Below, in pieces: positions 28,061 to 36,091 of a stretch of DNA of 64,000 bases. The stretch lies in the NCBI GenBank assembly GCA_903837345.1, contig CAILUG010000054.1:1-64000 (forward strand), in the 5' to 3' direction. The stretch's first letter is position 1. Each line of letters opens with the position of its first letter. The stretch comes from an uncultured Gammaproteobacteria bacterium. GTDB taxonomy: Bacteria > Pseudomonadota > Gammaproteobacteria > Pseudomonadales > Pseudohongiellaceae. A program made the position numbers and the translations under genes. The notes below the pieces were generated by a model, which saw only the letters and a program-made list of their open reading frames with translations, was not told the origin of the DNA and ran no database searches.

Positions 28061-30037
28061 TCACCGGGGCTGGCGTGGAGTCGTGTTAATTGCCGGATTG
28101 ACCAGCACGGCTGCAGCCTGGTTTTTCTGCTCCTTGTTTTCCTTCGCTTCCTGCAGGATTTTCTCGAGCTTCCGGACCTGGAATCCATCTATTCCACGAT
28201 GCTTCCGGTTGACCTCCCGCACCAGATTGAGTGTGTCCGCTGCATCAACCAATTCGCCTGCGCTGACCTGGCTTTGCAGCAGTTCGGCCAGAATTACGAT
28301 GTCGCCGTTGGTTTCAAAGCCCATCCGCATATAGATCACACCTTGTGCATATTTCCCTTCCAGCAGAGCCTGAAAGCCCTGAAAGCGGTAAAGATAACCC
28401 CTGATCAGCGGATTGATTTGATTGCCCGGTTGCGACACTGCAGCATTGATAAGGCGCTCCATGTCCGGTTGCGTGATAGTGCTGGCGCATTTGCCGCCAT
28501 CGACAAGGGTGTAGAGTCTTTCCATGGAATTCATGGCGTATACGCTGACCGGATACGAGCCTAGTACCGAGACTGCCTTGTCAATCACCTCCGGCACTTT
28601 GATGCCCAGCGCACAAGCATTGTGAATCTGGTGCAACAGCGGACCTGCATCGCGCTGATCTATCGCCGCTGCCGCCTCCAGCTCTGTGCCGGTTTTGGCA
28701 AAGTCGCCATGAGTCGTGTAAAGATTGGCCATGTTGGTGTGGGCCCGTGACGAACCCGGATGATCGACAACTGCCTGTTGATCCATCAATTCTTCATTGC
28801 TCCACTCCTTGACCCGGCCAAAGGTCTGCAGCAGAAACACCAGGAAGAACAGCACCAAAACTGCAACAGCCAACCTGAATTCCTTGTAACCCAGTACGTA
28901 ATACACCACCGGCAACAAGACGCCCGCGAGAGCCAGATAGTTACGATGTTCGAATACCAGCTCGAGCGGAATAATGGTGGATTCCAGCAATTGGGAAATC
29001 AGGAACCACGCCAACCCAAACGCCAGCACCGGTGCCCGCTGACGCAACAGCCAGATCGCCGACACCACTGCCAGCATCAGTGCCAGCAGGATCAGGGTCA
29101 GCGGATCCAATGAAGCAGTCACCGGAAAATCATCATGGAACAAGCTCATGTCCCGCACCTTGGGCAACAACATCAGCTTCAGATAGAACGGGATGACATG
29201 CAGCTGGGTCAGCAGGCGTTGACCCAGCGTGAAGTTGCGAAGGCTGTAATCAAGCAGCTTCGAAAAATGCGTCACCAGATACACTCCGCCAACCAGCAGC
29301 GGCAACAATACAAACACCAGCAGGAACATCCGGTGCCGGCGTGGCAACTGGTTGGGAGAGGCCAAGCTGCGAAACACCAGCGCTTCATAAGCCAGGATGT
29401 ACAGGGGCAGCATAGCGCCGGTTTCTTTCGAAAAAACCGCAAGTGCCTGCAACAATGGATACAGCACCCACCCCACCAGCCAGTATTTTGCCGAGGCCTG
29501 TGGCTGGCTGCGTGCTGTCAGGTAGCACATCAGCCCAGCCAGCGTAAACAACGCTGCCAGAATGGTCATGCGCTGCACCACATACAGCACTGTGCTGACC
29601 AGCAGGGGATGCAACAGCCAGAATGCACTCACCACTCCGGCAGTAAGCAGAATGCGATTGCGATCAACAGCTGGCGCCAGCAGTGGCAAAGTCTGCAGCA
29701 ACAAACGGAACAGCAACATCCCGGTCAGCAGGTGCAACAACAGGTTATGGAATTTGTAGCCCCACGCTTCTACTCCATAGTGCCAGCCGCTTATTACAAA
29801 ACTGGTGATGGAAACCACCCGGCCCAGCATGCCGCTGTCATTGTGGGTGATGGTGTAGAGAAAACCCTCCCAGCTCATTTTGTCGAGATGGACGGCAACA
29901 ATATTCTGCAAATCGTCCAGAACGAAAGGGCCATTGAGTCCCGGCCAGTACACCAACACAGCAAGCAACAACACGGCTACCACAGCAATGGCGGCAGGTA
30001 GCGGGAAAGCGGTTGTTGTTTGCTCGGATCGCTGCAT
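28061..30037 (-). CDS. TMTC-like GT-C membrane glycosyltransferase candidate (paralogue 2), next to the pilin genes
   Basis: This 658-residue protein has about ten hydrophobic helices in the first 410 residues, then a helical soluble tail with TPR-like spacing (ANLYTTHGDFAKTGTELEA). It has an acidic pair in the first loop (FVLDDLQNI, Asp41-Asp42), the KFHNLLLHLLTGMLLFRLL helix, LYVVQRMTILAALFTLAG and FEHRNYLALAG, all with counterparts in the protein at 19823-21781. It lies directly downstream of pilA copy 1, behind that gene's terminator. In several bacteria the gene after pilA encodes a pilin glycosyltransferase (TfpW, TfpO/PglL), which is the basis for proposing pilin as substrate. Family membership is by eye only. 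Confidence 0.68.
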   Translation of the reverse strand: MQRSEQTTTAFPLPAAIAVVAVLLLAVLVYWPGLNGPFVLDDLQNIVAVHLDKMSWEGFLYTITHNDSGMLGRVVSITSFVISGWHYGVEAWGYKFHNLLLHLLTGMLLFRLLLQTLPLLAPAVDRNRILLTAGVVSAFWLLHPLLVSTVLYVVQRMTILAALFTLAGLMCYLTARSQPQASAKYWLVGWVLYPLLQALAVFSKETGAMLPLYILAYEALVFRSLASPNQLPRRHRMFLLVFVLLPLLVGGVYLVTHFSKLLDYSLRNFTLGQRLLTQLHVIPFYLKLMLLPKVRDMSLFHDDFPVTASLDPLTLILLALMLAVVSAIWLLRQRAPVLAFGLAWFLISQLLESTIIPLELVFEHRNYLALAGVLLPVVYYVLGYKEFRLAVAVLVLFFLVFLLQTFGRVKEWSNEELMDQQAVVDHPGSSRAHTNMANLYTTHGDFAKTGTELEAAAAIDQRDAGPLLHQIHNACALGIKVPEVIDKAVSVLGSYPVSVYAMNSMERLYTLVDGGKCASTITQPDMERLINAAVSQPGNQINPLIRGYLYRFQGFQALLEGKYAQGVIYMRMGFETNGDIVILAELLQSQVSAGELVDAADTLNLVREVNRKHRGIDGFQVRKLEKILQEAKENKEQKNQAAAVLVNPAINTTPRQPR

Positions 30038-30090
30038 GGTCAGAATGCCAGGAAGGTTGGCCCAGGTGTTAACGTACAGAAAAGCACAAT

Positions 30091-30124
30091 AAAAAAGCCA
30101 GTCTCTTGCGAGACTGGCTTTTTT
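30091..30124. terminator. Terminator after pilA copy 1
   Basis: AAAAAAGCCAGTCTC, loop TTGC, GAGACTGGCTTTTTT. A perfect 9-bp stem with symmetric A/T runs. The same hairpin, slightly changed, follows the other two pilin genes. Confidence 0.93.
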
Positions 30125-30157
30125 GCAAACGTGGAACCGATGTTCAGTCAGGAATAA

Positions 30158-30589
30158 TCAGTTGCAGCTGCCAGGCAGGTACTTGGAACCAACGATGGCT
30201 TCGCACTTCCAGTCAACACCACCGGAACTGTTCTTGGTGGGGCGCAGTCCCAGGGACACCTGCTTGCCGCCGGTGATACCCAGTTTGGTTGTGTTGCCTT
30301 TGACGAGGATGGTGGTACCGGTCCAGGCCAGGCTGCGGGTCATGCCGGAAGTTACCGACTGGATGGTGATCTGGGTGGATGTAGGCACTTTGCCGTTGAT
30401 GATGGTGTACTCGGATATCAGGTTCTTGGCAGTGGTAGCTGCCAGGATGATTTCAGAGGCTTTGGCACGGATGGTGTAATCCTGGTAGGCCGGTAGTGCA
30501 ACGGCCGCCAGAATGCCGATGATCGCGATTACGATCATCAATTCAATCAGGGTGAAACCCTTCTGGATCTGCTTCTTCATGTTTTGCAT
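30158..30589 (-). CDS. pilA: Type IV major pilin, copy 1
   Basis: This prepilin has 143 residues. The leader [11 protein letters not shown] is cut by PilD before Phe1 of [20 protein letters not shown], with Glu5 in place. The mature protein is 132 residues. The two cysteines near the C-terminus (KCEAIV and GSCN) would close the D-region loop. The start is set at 30589, where AGGAG lies eight bases upstream; an internal ATG at 30580 is less favoured. It differs from copy 3 at four mature positions. It is in the same direction as the other copies and has its own sigma-54 promoter and terminator. Confidence 0.96.
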   Translation of the reverse strand: MQNMKKQIQKGFTLIELMIVIAIIGILAAVALPAYQDYTIRAKASEIILAATTAKNLISEYTIINGKVPTSTQITIQSVTSGMTRSLAWTGTTILVKGNTTKLGITGGKQVSLGLRPTKNSSGGVDWKCEAIVGSKYLPGSCN

Positions 30590-30717
30590 CAAAGTGCTCC
30601 TTGTATTTGGGAAATGTGATTGGTTCTGTCGTGAACAATAAGGAGGTTGCGGACATTGCCCTACTTCCATCCTTACAGGCCAGTCGACCGACAAACCTCA
30701 ACTTGCAACTGTAACAA

Positions 30718-30733
30718 GGCAAGTCCTGTGCCA
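30718..30733 (-). promoter_or_regulatory. Sigma-54 promoter of pilA copy 1
   Basis: On the minus strand TGGCAC-AGGAC-TTGCC. This is a full match to the -24/-12 consensus TGGCAC, five bases, TTGC. It lies about 130 bases upstream of the start codon, leaving a leader of about 118 bases. PilA transcription by RpoN with PilR is established in Pseudomonas. Confidence 0.88.
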
Positions 30734-30846
30734 AAAAAAAATTCTCACTGTCTTTCCGACAAGATGTGGACCAGGTCACAAAATCCGGCAGCAAAGCCCG
30801 GCAGTTCCGGGATCACCTGTAACGGACCGGGCGCAAGCCGCCCAGA

Positions 30847-30899
30847 GTTACCGTAACGGTCCGGACAATTTTCTTCACTTGCCGACAAAAATTGTCACA
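30847..30899 (-). promoter_or_regulatory. Conserved upstream activating region of pilA copy 1
   Basis: The region contains the overlapping inverted repeats GTTACCGTAAC and ACCGTAACGGT, then GACAAAAATTGTC (30884-30896). It lies about 150 bases upstream of the -24 element, the usual place for an enhancer-binding protein. Several TGTC words on the minus strand resemble the PilR site. The same block occurs upstream of copy 2. Confidence 0.6.
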
Positions 30900-30956
30900 T
30901 TCCGCTTCTGGCCGTGATTGCTCCCGAGGCCAAGCTGGCCAAAGATGAACCAGAAA

Positions 30957-30991
30957 TAAAAAAGCCAGCCTCTTGCGAGACCGGCTTTTTT
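30957..30991. terminator. Terminator after pilA copy 2
   Basis: AAAAAAGCCAGCCTC, loop TTGC, GAGACCGGCTTTTTT. This is a copy of the hairpin behind pilA copy 1, with changes that weaken the stem pairing but keep the A and T runs. Confidence 0.82.
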
Positions 30992-31024
30992 GCAAACAAG
31001 GAACCGATGTTCAGTCAGGAAAAA

Positions 31025-31456
31025 TCAGTTGCAGCTGCCAGGCAGGTATTTGGAACCAACGATGGCTTCGCACTTCCAGTCAACACCACCGGAACTGTTC
31101 TTGGTGGGGCGCAGTCCCAGGGACACCGACTTGCCGCCGGTAATCCCCAGTTTGGTGTTGTTGCCTTTGACGAGGATGGTGGTACCAGTCCAGGTCAGGC
31201 TGCGGGTCATGCCGGAAGTTACCGACTGGATGGTGATCTGGGTGGCTGTAGGCACAACACCGTTGATGATGGTGTACTCGGAGATCAGGTTCTTGGCAGT
31301 GGTAGCTGCCAGGATGATTTCAGCGGCTTTGGCACGGATGGTGTAATCCTGGTAGGCCGGCAGTGCGACGGCAGCCAGAATACCGATGATCGCGATTACG
31401 ATCATCAATTCAATCAGGGTGAAACCTTTCTGGATCTGCTTCTTCATGTTTTGCAT
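31025..31456 (-). CDS. pilA: Type IV major pilin, copy 2
   Basis: This prepilin has 143 residues, with the same leader, processing site and C-terminal cysteine pair as copy 1. Compared with copy 3, the mature sequences differ at only three places (RAKAAE/RAKASE, NGVVP/NGKVP, PTATQ/PTTTQ), plus one change in the leader. ATG 31456 has AGGAGCACG upstream; a TTG three bases earlier is not needed. The whole unit (terminator, gene, sigma-54 promoter, upstream site) of about 870 bases is repeated in tandem. Confidence 0.96.
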   Translation of the reverse strand: MQNMKKQIQKGFTLIELMIVIAIIGILAAVALPAYQDYTIRAKAAEIILAATTAKNLISEYTIINGVVPTATQITIQSVTSGMTRSLTWTGTTILVKGNNTKLGITGGKSVSLGLRPTKNSSGGVDWKCEAIVGSKYLPGSCN

Positions 31457-31578
31457 CAACGTGCTCCTTGGATTTGGAAAATGTGGTTAGTTTCGTTTGA
31501 AATAATGTGGTTGCGAACATTGACCCTGCATCCATACAGATCAGCACACCAACATACCTCAACATGCTCTTATCTCAA

Positions 31579-31594
31579 GGCAAGTCCTGTGCCA
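31579..31594 (-). promoter_or_regulatory. Sigma-54 promoter of pilA copy 2
   Basis: On the minus strand TGGCAC-AGGAC-TTGCC, identical to the element of copy 1 and about 123 bases before the start codon. Confidence 0.88.
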
Positions 31595-31704
31595 CAGAGG
31601 AAAACTTCCCGATTCCCCGGCAAGATGAGTACCACGTCACAAATTCTGCTGACTAACCTGGATATTCAACCAACATTTGCGCAGAAAGTTGCGCAATCCC
31701 CCCA

Positions 31705-31762
31705 GTGTTACCGTAACGGTCCGGACAATTTTCTTCACTTGCTGACAAAAATTGTCACATCC
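31705..31762 (-). promoter_or_regulatory. Conserved upstream activating region of pilA copy 2
   Basis: GTTACCGTAACGGTCCGG is followed by ACAATTTTCTTCACTT and the palindrome TGACAAAAATTGTCA (31743-31757). It is almost identical to 30847-30899 and lies at the same distance (about 150 bases) from its sigma-54 promoter. Confidence 0.62.
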
Positions 31763-31832
31763 CGCTATTGGCCGTGGCTGCACAATTAGCCAAGCTGGAT
31801 GATACTCATCCAGCAACACAAAACTCCCAAAC

Positions 31833-31867
31833 AAAAAAAAGCCAGCCTCTTGCGAGACTGGCTTCTT
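31833..31867. terminator. Terminator after pilA copy 3
   Basis: AAAAAAAAGCCAGCCTC, loop TTGC, GAGACTGGCTTCTTT. This is the third version of the hairpin. The minus-strand T-run is eight bases; the plus-strand run is interrupted by C. Confidence 0.82.
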
Positions 31868-31901
31868 TGCATTCCTGGAACCGATATTCAGTCAGGAAAT
31901 A

Positions 31902-32333
31902 TCAGTTACAGCTGCCAGGCAGGTATTTGGAACCAACGATGGCTTCGCACTTCCAGTCAACACCACCGGAACTGTTCTTGGTGGGGCGCAGTCCCAGGGA
32001 TACCGACTTGCCACCGGTAATCCCCAGTTTGGTGTTGTTGCCTTTGACGAGGATGGTGGTACCAGTCCAGGTCAGGCTGCGGGTCATGCCGGAAGTTACC
32101 GACTGGATGGTGATCTGGGTGGTGGTAGGCACTTTGCCGTTGATGATGGTGTACTCGGAGATCAGGTTCTTGGCAGTGGTAGCCGCCAGAATGATTTCAG
32201 AGGCTTTGGCACGGATGGTGTAATCCTGGTAGGCCGGCAGTGCGACGGCAGCCAGAATGCCGATGATCGCGATTACGATCATCAATTCAATCAGGGTGAA
32301 ACCTTTCTGGACCTGTTTCTTCATGTTTTGCAT
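31902..32333 (-). CDS. pilA: Type IV major pilin, copy 3
   Basis: This prepilin has 143 residues. The leader [11 protein letters not shown] (Val for Ile in copies 1 and 2) is cut before FTLIELMIV. The mature protein of 132 residues ends in the same two-cysteine loop. AGGAG lies eight bases before ATG 32333. It is the outermost copy. Its sigma-54 element and upstream palindrome have diverged slightly from those of copies 1 and 2, so copies 1 and 2 share the more recent regulatory ancestry, although the proteins of copies 2 and 3 are closest. Confidence 0.96.
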   Translation of the reverse strand: MQNMKKQVQKGFTLIELMIVIAIIGILAAVALPAYQDYTIRAKASEIILAATTAKNLISEYTIINGKVPTTTQITIQSVTSGMTRSLTWTGTTILVKGNNTKLGITGGKSVSLGLRPTKNSSGGVDWKCEAIVGSKYLPGSCN

Positions 32334-32456
32334 TTAAGTGCTCCTGGGCGAGTTGACGAAATTTTTTACCGGACTGTTTATAACAAATACTTGCCTGTTC
32401 AGACCAGAGCAACACCAGCCCCATCCAAGACAAACATCTGTGTACACAATCTCAAA

Positions 32457-32472
32457 GGCAAATCCTGTGCCA
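32457..32472 (-). promoter_or_regulatory. Sigma-54 promoter of pilA copy 3
   Basis: On the minus strand TGGCAC-AGGAT-TTGCC. It keeps the -24 GG and -12 GC with correct spacing, and lies about 124 bases before ATG 32333. Confidence 0.86.
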
Positions 32473-32620
32473 AAAACCAAATATCCCTGATTATGGTTAA
32501 TTATGTGGACTGCTTCACAAAATATTGTACCTGAACGCAAGCTTAACCCTGTTTCCCGCCCATATTCCGGGGTAATGCAGGTCAACTACCGGTAACACAT
32601 CGACAAATCTGACCACAACC

Positions 32621-32635
32621 TGACAAAAAACGTCA
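32621..32635 (-). promoter_or_regulatory. Upstream palindrome of pilA copy 3
   Basis: TGACAAAAAACGTCA is a diverged form of the TGACAAAAATTGTCA palindrome found upstream of copies 1 and 2. It lies about 150 bases from the sigma-54 promoter. A CCGGTAACA motif sits 30 bases further in, in place of the GTTACCGTAAC block. Confidence 0.5.
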
Positions 32636-32771
32636 CACCGCTTATTGCCAGCCCTGTCAATGACCAGTTGGACCAGGTTATTTGACCCCCGGCTTGGCGA
32701 CTCTTACTATCCGACCCTTGTGCCGGGGTCGCAATGGGCCTTATGTCTAATATCACGTCAAGGGGAGCAGC

Positions 32772-33956
32772 ATGGCAAGATCGACCAAGAGCCCAAGCGG
32801 AAAAGCGGTCAGCAAGAACGCAACTGCAGCCGGCCAGAAAACCGAATTCCGCTTTTACGACAACCGTCAGAACTATCTTTCATTCATCAACACTTGCAAT
32901 GAGAAATCCGCGATAGCGAAACGCGCCGGCAAGGAGTTTCAGCACCTGCGTCCGGTGCCGCCGGCGCTGCGCCTGTACGACGCCGGCATGGGCGATGCTA
33001 CTGTCCTCTCGGATTGCCTGCGCGATCTTCATCATCGCTTCCCCACTGTGCCAGTGGTGGTGGTGGCCAAAGAGATCAGCATGGAGGATGTGCGTATCGG
33101 CCTCGACAAAATGGTCGACCGTTTTTGCGAGCACCCGTCCACGGTGCTGGTGCTAACCAATCTCAACTACGCTGATTGCCGGCTGATGCCTTCCAACGTG
33201 GCGTCTGCCAATGCGATGAACTGGCAGGAAATCAAGCTGGAAGGCAGCATGTCATATGGTTACAAGCAGCAGCTGGAAAGCATGCATCCACTGTTTGCAC
33301 ATGGCTGGGAAACACAGACCAGCAAGACCAGCGGCAATCCGCTGTTCAAGCGCCCTTCTGTTGTCGTCATCTACCGTCAGGACCATCAGATTCTGCTGGA
33401 TGCGGTGATTCCACGCCCAGGCATGCAAAACTGGTATTTCGATTTCATTCTCGCCTCACAGCCCTGGCGTGCCCGCACCTCCGCCCGCTTCAAGGCCGAA
33501 AAGATAGTGGCACCACTGGTACGCTCACTGGCACCCGGAGGTCGGATGCTGATCATCCAGTCCTGCGGCAAGGATCCTGCTGAAGAGGTCATCAAGGAAT
33601 TCTGGCCCGGTGAACAGCCGTTCCCCGTCAATCGCCACGATATCCTTACCGAGCTGCGCGCAGTCCTGGGCCGGGAAGCGCGCCACTTCAAACTGCGGGA
33701 AGAGTCGGACGACAAGGCCATCTTCCGATACAGCATGCATGCGCTGCCCTCTGAAATAGGTGGTGCCAGCATCGGCACCTCCACGCTGTTTGCGGCGTGG
33801 AATGCTTCCGTCTACGTCAACCAGATCGAGGATCAGCGGCTGGAGCAAGTAATTCGCGATGGCACCTACCTCAAAGCCACTGAAAAAGTGCTCAATAAAC
33901 ACGGTGGCCTGCATTTCAACGATGAAGCGTTTGTAATCTCCCGCTATTACGACTAG
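32772..33956 (+). CDS. SAM-dependent methyltransferase-like protein
   Basis: This protein has 394 residues. The first 30 residues are basic and Ser/Thr-rich and probably disordered. LRLYDAGMGDATVLSDCLRD matches motif I of class I methyltransferases (glycine-rich loop), and FDFILASQPW with LVRSLAPGGRMLIIQSCG match motifs IV and V/VI. The C-terminal third is not recognised. AAGGGGAGCAGC before ATG 32772 is a strong ribosome site. It diverges from the pilin genes with about 440 bases between. The substrate is unknown. A link to pilus biology is only positional. Confidence 0.65.
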   Translation: MARSTKSPSGKAVSKNATAAGQKTEFRFYDNRQNYLSFINTCNEKSAIAKRAGKEFQHLRPVPPALRLYDAGMGDATVLSDCLRDLHHRFPTVPVVVVAKEISMEDVRIGLDKMVDRFCEHPSTVLVLTNLNYADCRLMPSNVASANAMNWQEIKLEGSMSYGYKQQLESMHPLFAHGWETQTSKTSGNPLFKRPSVVVIYRQDHQILLDAVIPRPGMQNWYFDFILASQPWRARTSARFKAEKIVAPLVRSLAPGGRMLIIQSCGKDPAEEVIKEFWPGEQPFPVNRHDILTELRAVLGREARHFKLREESDDKAIFRYSMHALPSEIGGASIGTSTLFAAWNASVYVNQIEDQRLEQVIRDGTYLKATEKVLNKHGGLHFNDEAFVISRYYD

Positions 33957-33972
33957 CGCAGGTACAATTGGC

Positions 33973-34019
33973 CACTTTGGAGGCCCGGGCTGTTGCAGCC
34001 CGGGCCTTGCAGCAAAGTG
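33973..34019 (+). other. Large GC-rich stem-loop in the metG leader
   Basis: The inner stem GGCCCGGGCTG/CAGCCCGGGCC (33982-34006, loop TTG) is perfect over 11 bp, and an outer stem CACTTTG/CAAAGTG (33973-33979 with 34013-34019) encloses it. The structure ends ten bases before metG ATG 34029 and has no T-run. It could end the methyltransferase transcript or limit ribosome access to metG. Confidence 0.6.
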
Positions 34020-34028
34020 AGCACCCCG

Positions 34029-36074
34029 ATGCATATACGCAACATCCTCGTCACCAACGCCCTGCCCTTCGCCAATGGCCCCATCCATCTGGGCCACATG
34101 CTCGGCTATATCCAGGCTGATATCTGGGTGCGTTTCCAGCGCATGCAGGGGCATACGGTGCATTATGTTTGCGCTGATGACACCCACGGCACCGCGATCA
34201 TGCTGAGTGCAGAAAAAGTCGGCATCTCACCGGAACAATTCATCGAAGGCGTACGGCTCGAGCATCACCGCGATTTCCAGCGCTTCCTGGTGGACTTCGA
34301 CATCTATCATTCCACCCACTCCGAAGAAAACCGCGAGCTGGCCACCGACATTTATCTGCGCATTCGCACTGCCGGCAAGATTGCCATGCGCAAAATCTCC
34401 CAGCTATTCGACCCCGAGCGGGGCCTGTTTCTCGCTGACCGTTTCATCAAGGGCCAGTGTCCCAAGTGCAAGGCCGAGGACCAGTATGGTGACAACTGCG
34501 AAGTGTGTGCTTCCACCTATGCCGCCACCGACCTGATCAATCCGCGTTCCACCATTTCCGGCGCCGCACCGGTACTGAAAGACTCGGAGCACTATTTCTT
34601 CAAGCTGCCGGATTTCGCCGACATGCTGAAGGAGTGGACCCGCAGTGGTGTTCTGGCGGTGTCGGTAGCCAACAAGCTTTCCGAGTGGTTGCAAAGCGGG
34701 CTGCAGGAGTGGGACATCAGTCGCGATGCGCCCTATTTCGGTTTTGAGATACCGGGTGCGCCTGGCAAGTATTTTTACGTTTGGCTGGATGCACCAATCG
34801 GTTACATGGCCAGCTTCAGGAAATTGTGTGCCGAAAAAGGTCTCGATTTCGGCGCTTACTGGAATGAAGGCGCCAGTACCGAACTCTGGCATTTCATCGG
34901 CAAGGACATCGTCAACTTTCATGCACTGTTCTGGCCTGCCATGCTGGAAATTGCGGGTTACCGCAAACCTACGCAAATCAGTGTGAACGGCTTTCTGACG
35001 GTGAACAGTCAGAAGATGTCGAAATCGCGCGGCACTTTCATCATGGCTGACACCTATTTCCGGCACCTGAACCCGGAATACCTGCGTTATTACTTCGCCG
35101 CCAAGCTCGGTCAGAATCCCGACGATCTTGATCTCAACTTCGAGGATTTCACGTTGCGCGTGAATGCGGATCTGGTCGGCAAAGTCGTCAACATCGCCAG
35201 TCGTTGTGCCGGCTTCATCAACAAGAACTTTGACGGCATGTTGTCAGCCACTGATTCACAACCGGTACTTACTGCAGAATTCCAGCGCGCAGCGGCAGAA
35301 ATTGCCGAACATTACGATGCCCGCGAATATGGCAAGGCGATGCGTCAGATCATGGCGCTTGCCGACAAAGCCAACGCCTGGATCGCTGAAAAACAACCTT
35401 GGGCAGTTTCCAAAACCGCGCCCCAGTCCAAAGAAGTGCAGGACATCTGCAGTGTCGGCATCAACCTGTTCCGGCTGCTGATGATCTATCTGAAACCGGT
35501 GCTGCCGCAAATGGCGCAACAAGTAGAAGCTTTCCTGCAAGTGCCTGCGCTGCATTGGGCACAGGCAAGCACCACGCTTGGCTCGCACCGCATTGGCACT
35601 TTCATCCCGCTGATGACGCGTGTCGATCCAGCCAGCATCACGGCAATGCTTGATGCCAGCAAGTCCAGCCTGGCAGTACCTGTTCCTGCCGAAGTTGCGT
35701 TGCTTTCACCACTGGCGAAAGAACCGATAGCTGCAGAAATCGAATTTCCCGATTTTGCGAAAGTGGATTTGCGGGTGGTGAAAATCCTGCATGCCGAACA
35801 CGTGGAGGGTGCCGACAAACTGCTGAAGCTGACGCTTGATCTTGGCGCCGATGACAAAGGCCAAACCGTGCAACGCACTGTGTTTTCCGGCATCAAATCG
35901 GCTTACCAGCCGCAAGACCTTATTGGCAAACACACGGTATTGGTGGCCAACCTCAAAGCCCGCAAGATGAAATTCGGCTGGTCGGAAGGCATGATCCTGG
36001 CAGCTGGCGATGGCAAGGATATCTTCCTGATCGCTCCGCACGAAGGTGCAGTTCCCGGCACCAGAGTGACTTGA
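34029..36074 (+). CDS. metG: Methionyl-tRNA synthetase
   Basis: This protein has 681 residues and charges tRNA-Met. The Rossmann catalytic core has the HIGH-type motif HLGH (about 20-23) and KMSKS (about 329-333). The zinc knuckle has [17 protein letters not shown]. An anticodon-binding helical domain follows, then a C-terminal EMAPII-like tRNA-binding dimerisation domain ([20 protein letters not shown] to the end). This is the long E. coli type. The start [17 protein letters not shown] is placed at 34029. The Shine-Dalgarno sequence is poor and may lie in the stem-loop described separately. metG ahead of the rnf operon is frequent in Gammaproteobacteria; here five genes lie between. Confidence 0.97.
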   Translation: MHIRNILVTNALPFANGPIHLGHMLGYIQADIWVRFQRMQGHTVHYVCADDTHGTAIMLSAEKVGISPEQFIEGVRLEHHRDFQRFLVDFDIYHSTHSEENRELATDIYLRIRTAGKIAMRKISQLFDPERGLFLADRFIKGQCPKCKAEDQYGDNCEVCASTYAATDLINPRSTISGAAPVLKDSEHYFFKLPDFADMLKEWTRSGVLAVSVANKLSEWLQSGLQEWDISRDAPYFGFEIPGAPGKYFYVWLDAPIGYMASFRKLCAEKGLDFGAYWNEGASTELWHFIGKDIVNFHALFWPAMLEIAGYRKPTQISVNGFLTVNSQKMSKSRGTFIMADTYFRHLNPEYLRYYFAAKLGQNPDDLDLNFEDFTLRVNADLVGKVVNIASRCAGFINKNFDGMLSATDSQPVLTAEFQRAAAEIAEHYDAREYGKAMRQIMALADKANAWIAEKQPWAVSKTAPQSKEVQDICSVGINLFRLLMIYLKPVLPQMAQQVEAFLQVPALHWAQASTTLGSHRIGTFIPLMTRVDPASITAMLDASKSSLAVPVPAEVALLSPLAKEPIAAEIEFPDFAKVDLRVVKILHAEHVEGADKLLKLTLDLGADDKGQTVQRTVFSGIKSAYQPQDLIGKHTVLVANLKARKMKFGWSEGMILAAGDGKDIFLIAPHEGAVPGTRVT

Positions 36075-36091
36075 AGCAAAGAAAAGAGTGG

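Noticed and set aside
29135-30001. 288-codon Gln/His-rich frame opposite the GT-C gene
   Set aside because: Gln/His richness is the mirror of Leu/Val codons of the membrane protein on the other strand; no start signal.
30914-31789. 291-codon plus-strand frame across pilA copy 2
   Set aside because: It runs antisense through a sure pilin gene, its promoter and its terminator. The same false frames appear opposite each pilin copy.
30091-32640. Regular direct repeats as a CRISPR array
   Set aside because: Units are about 870 bases and contain whole pilin genes; no short repeats with spacers are present here or elsewhere in the window.
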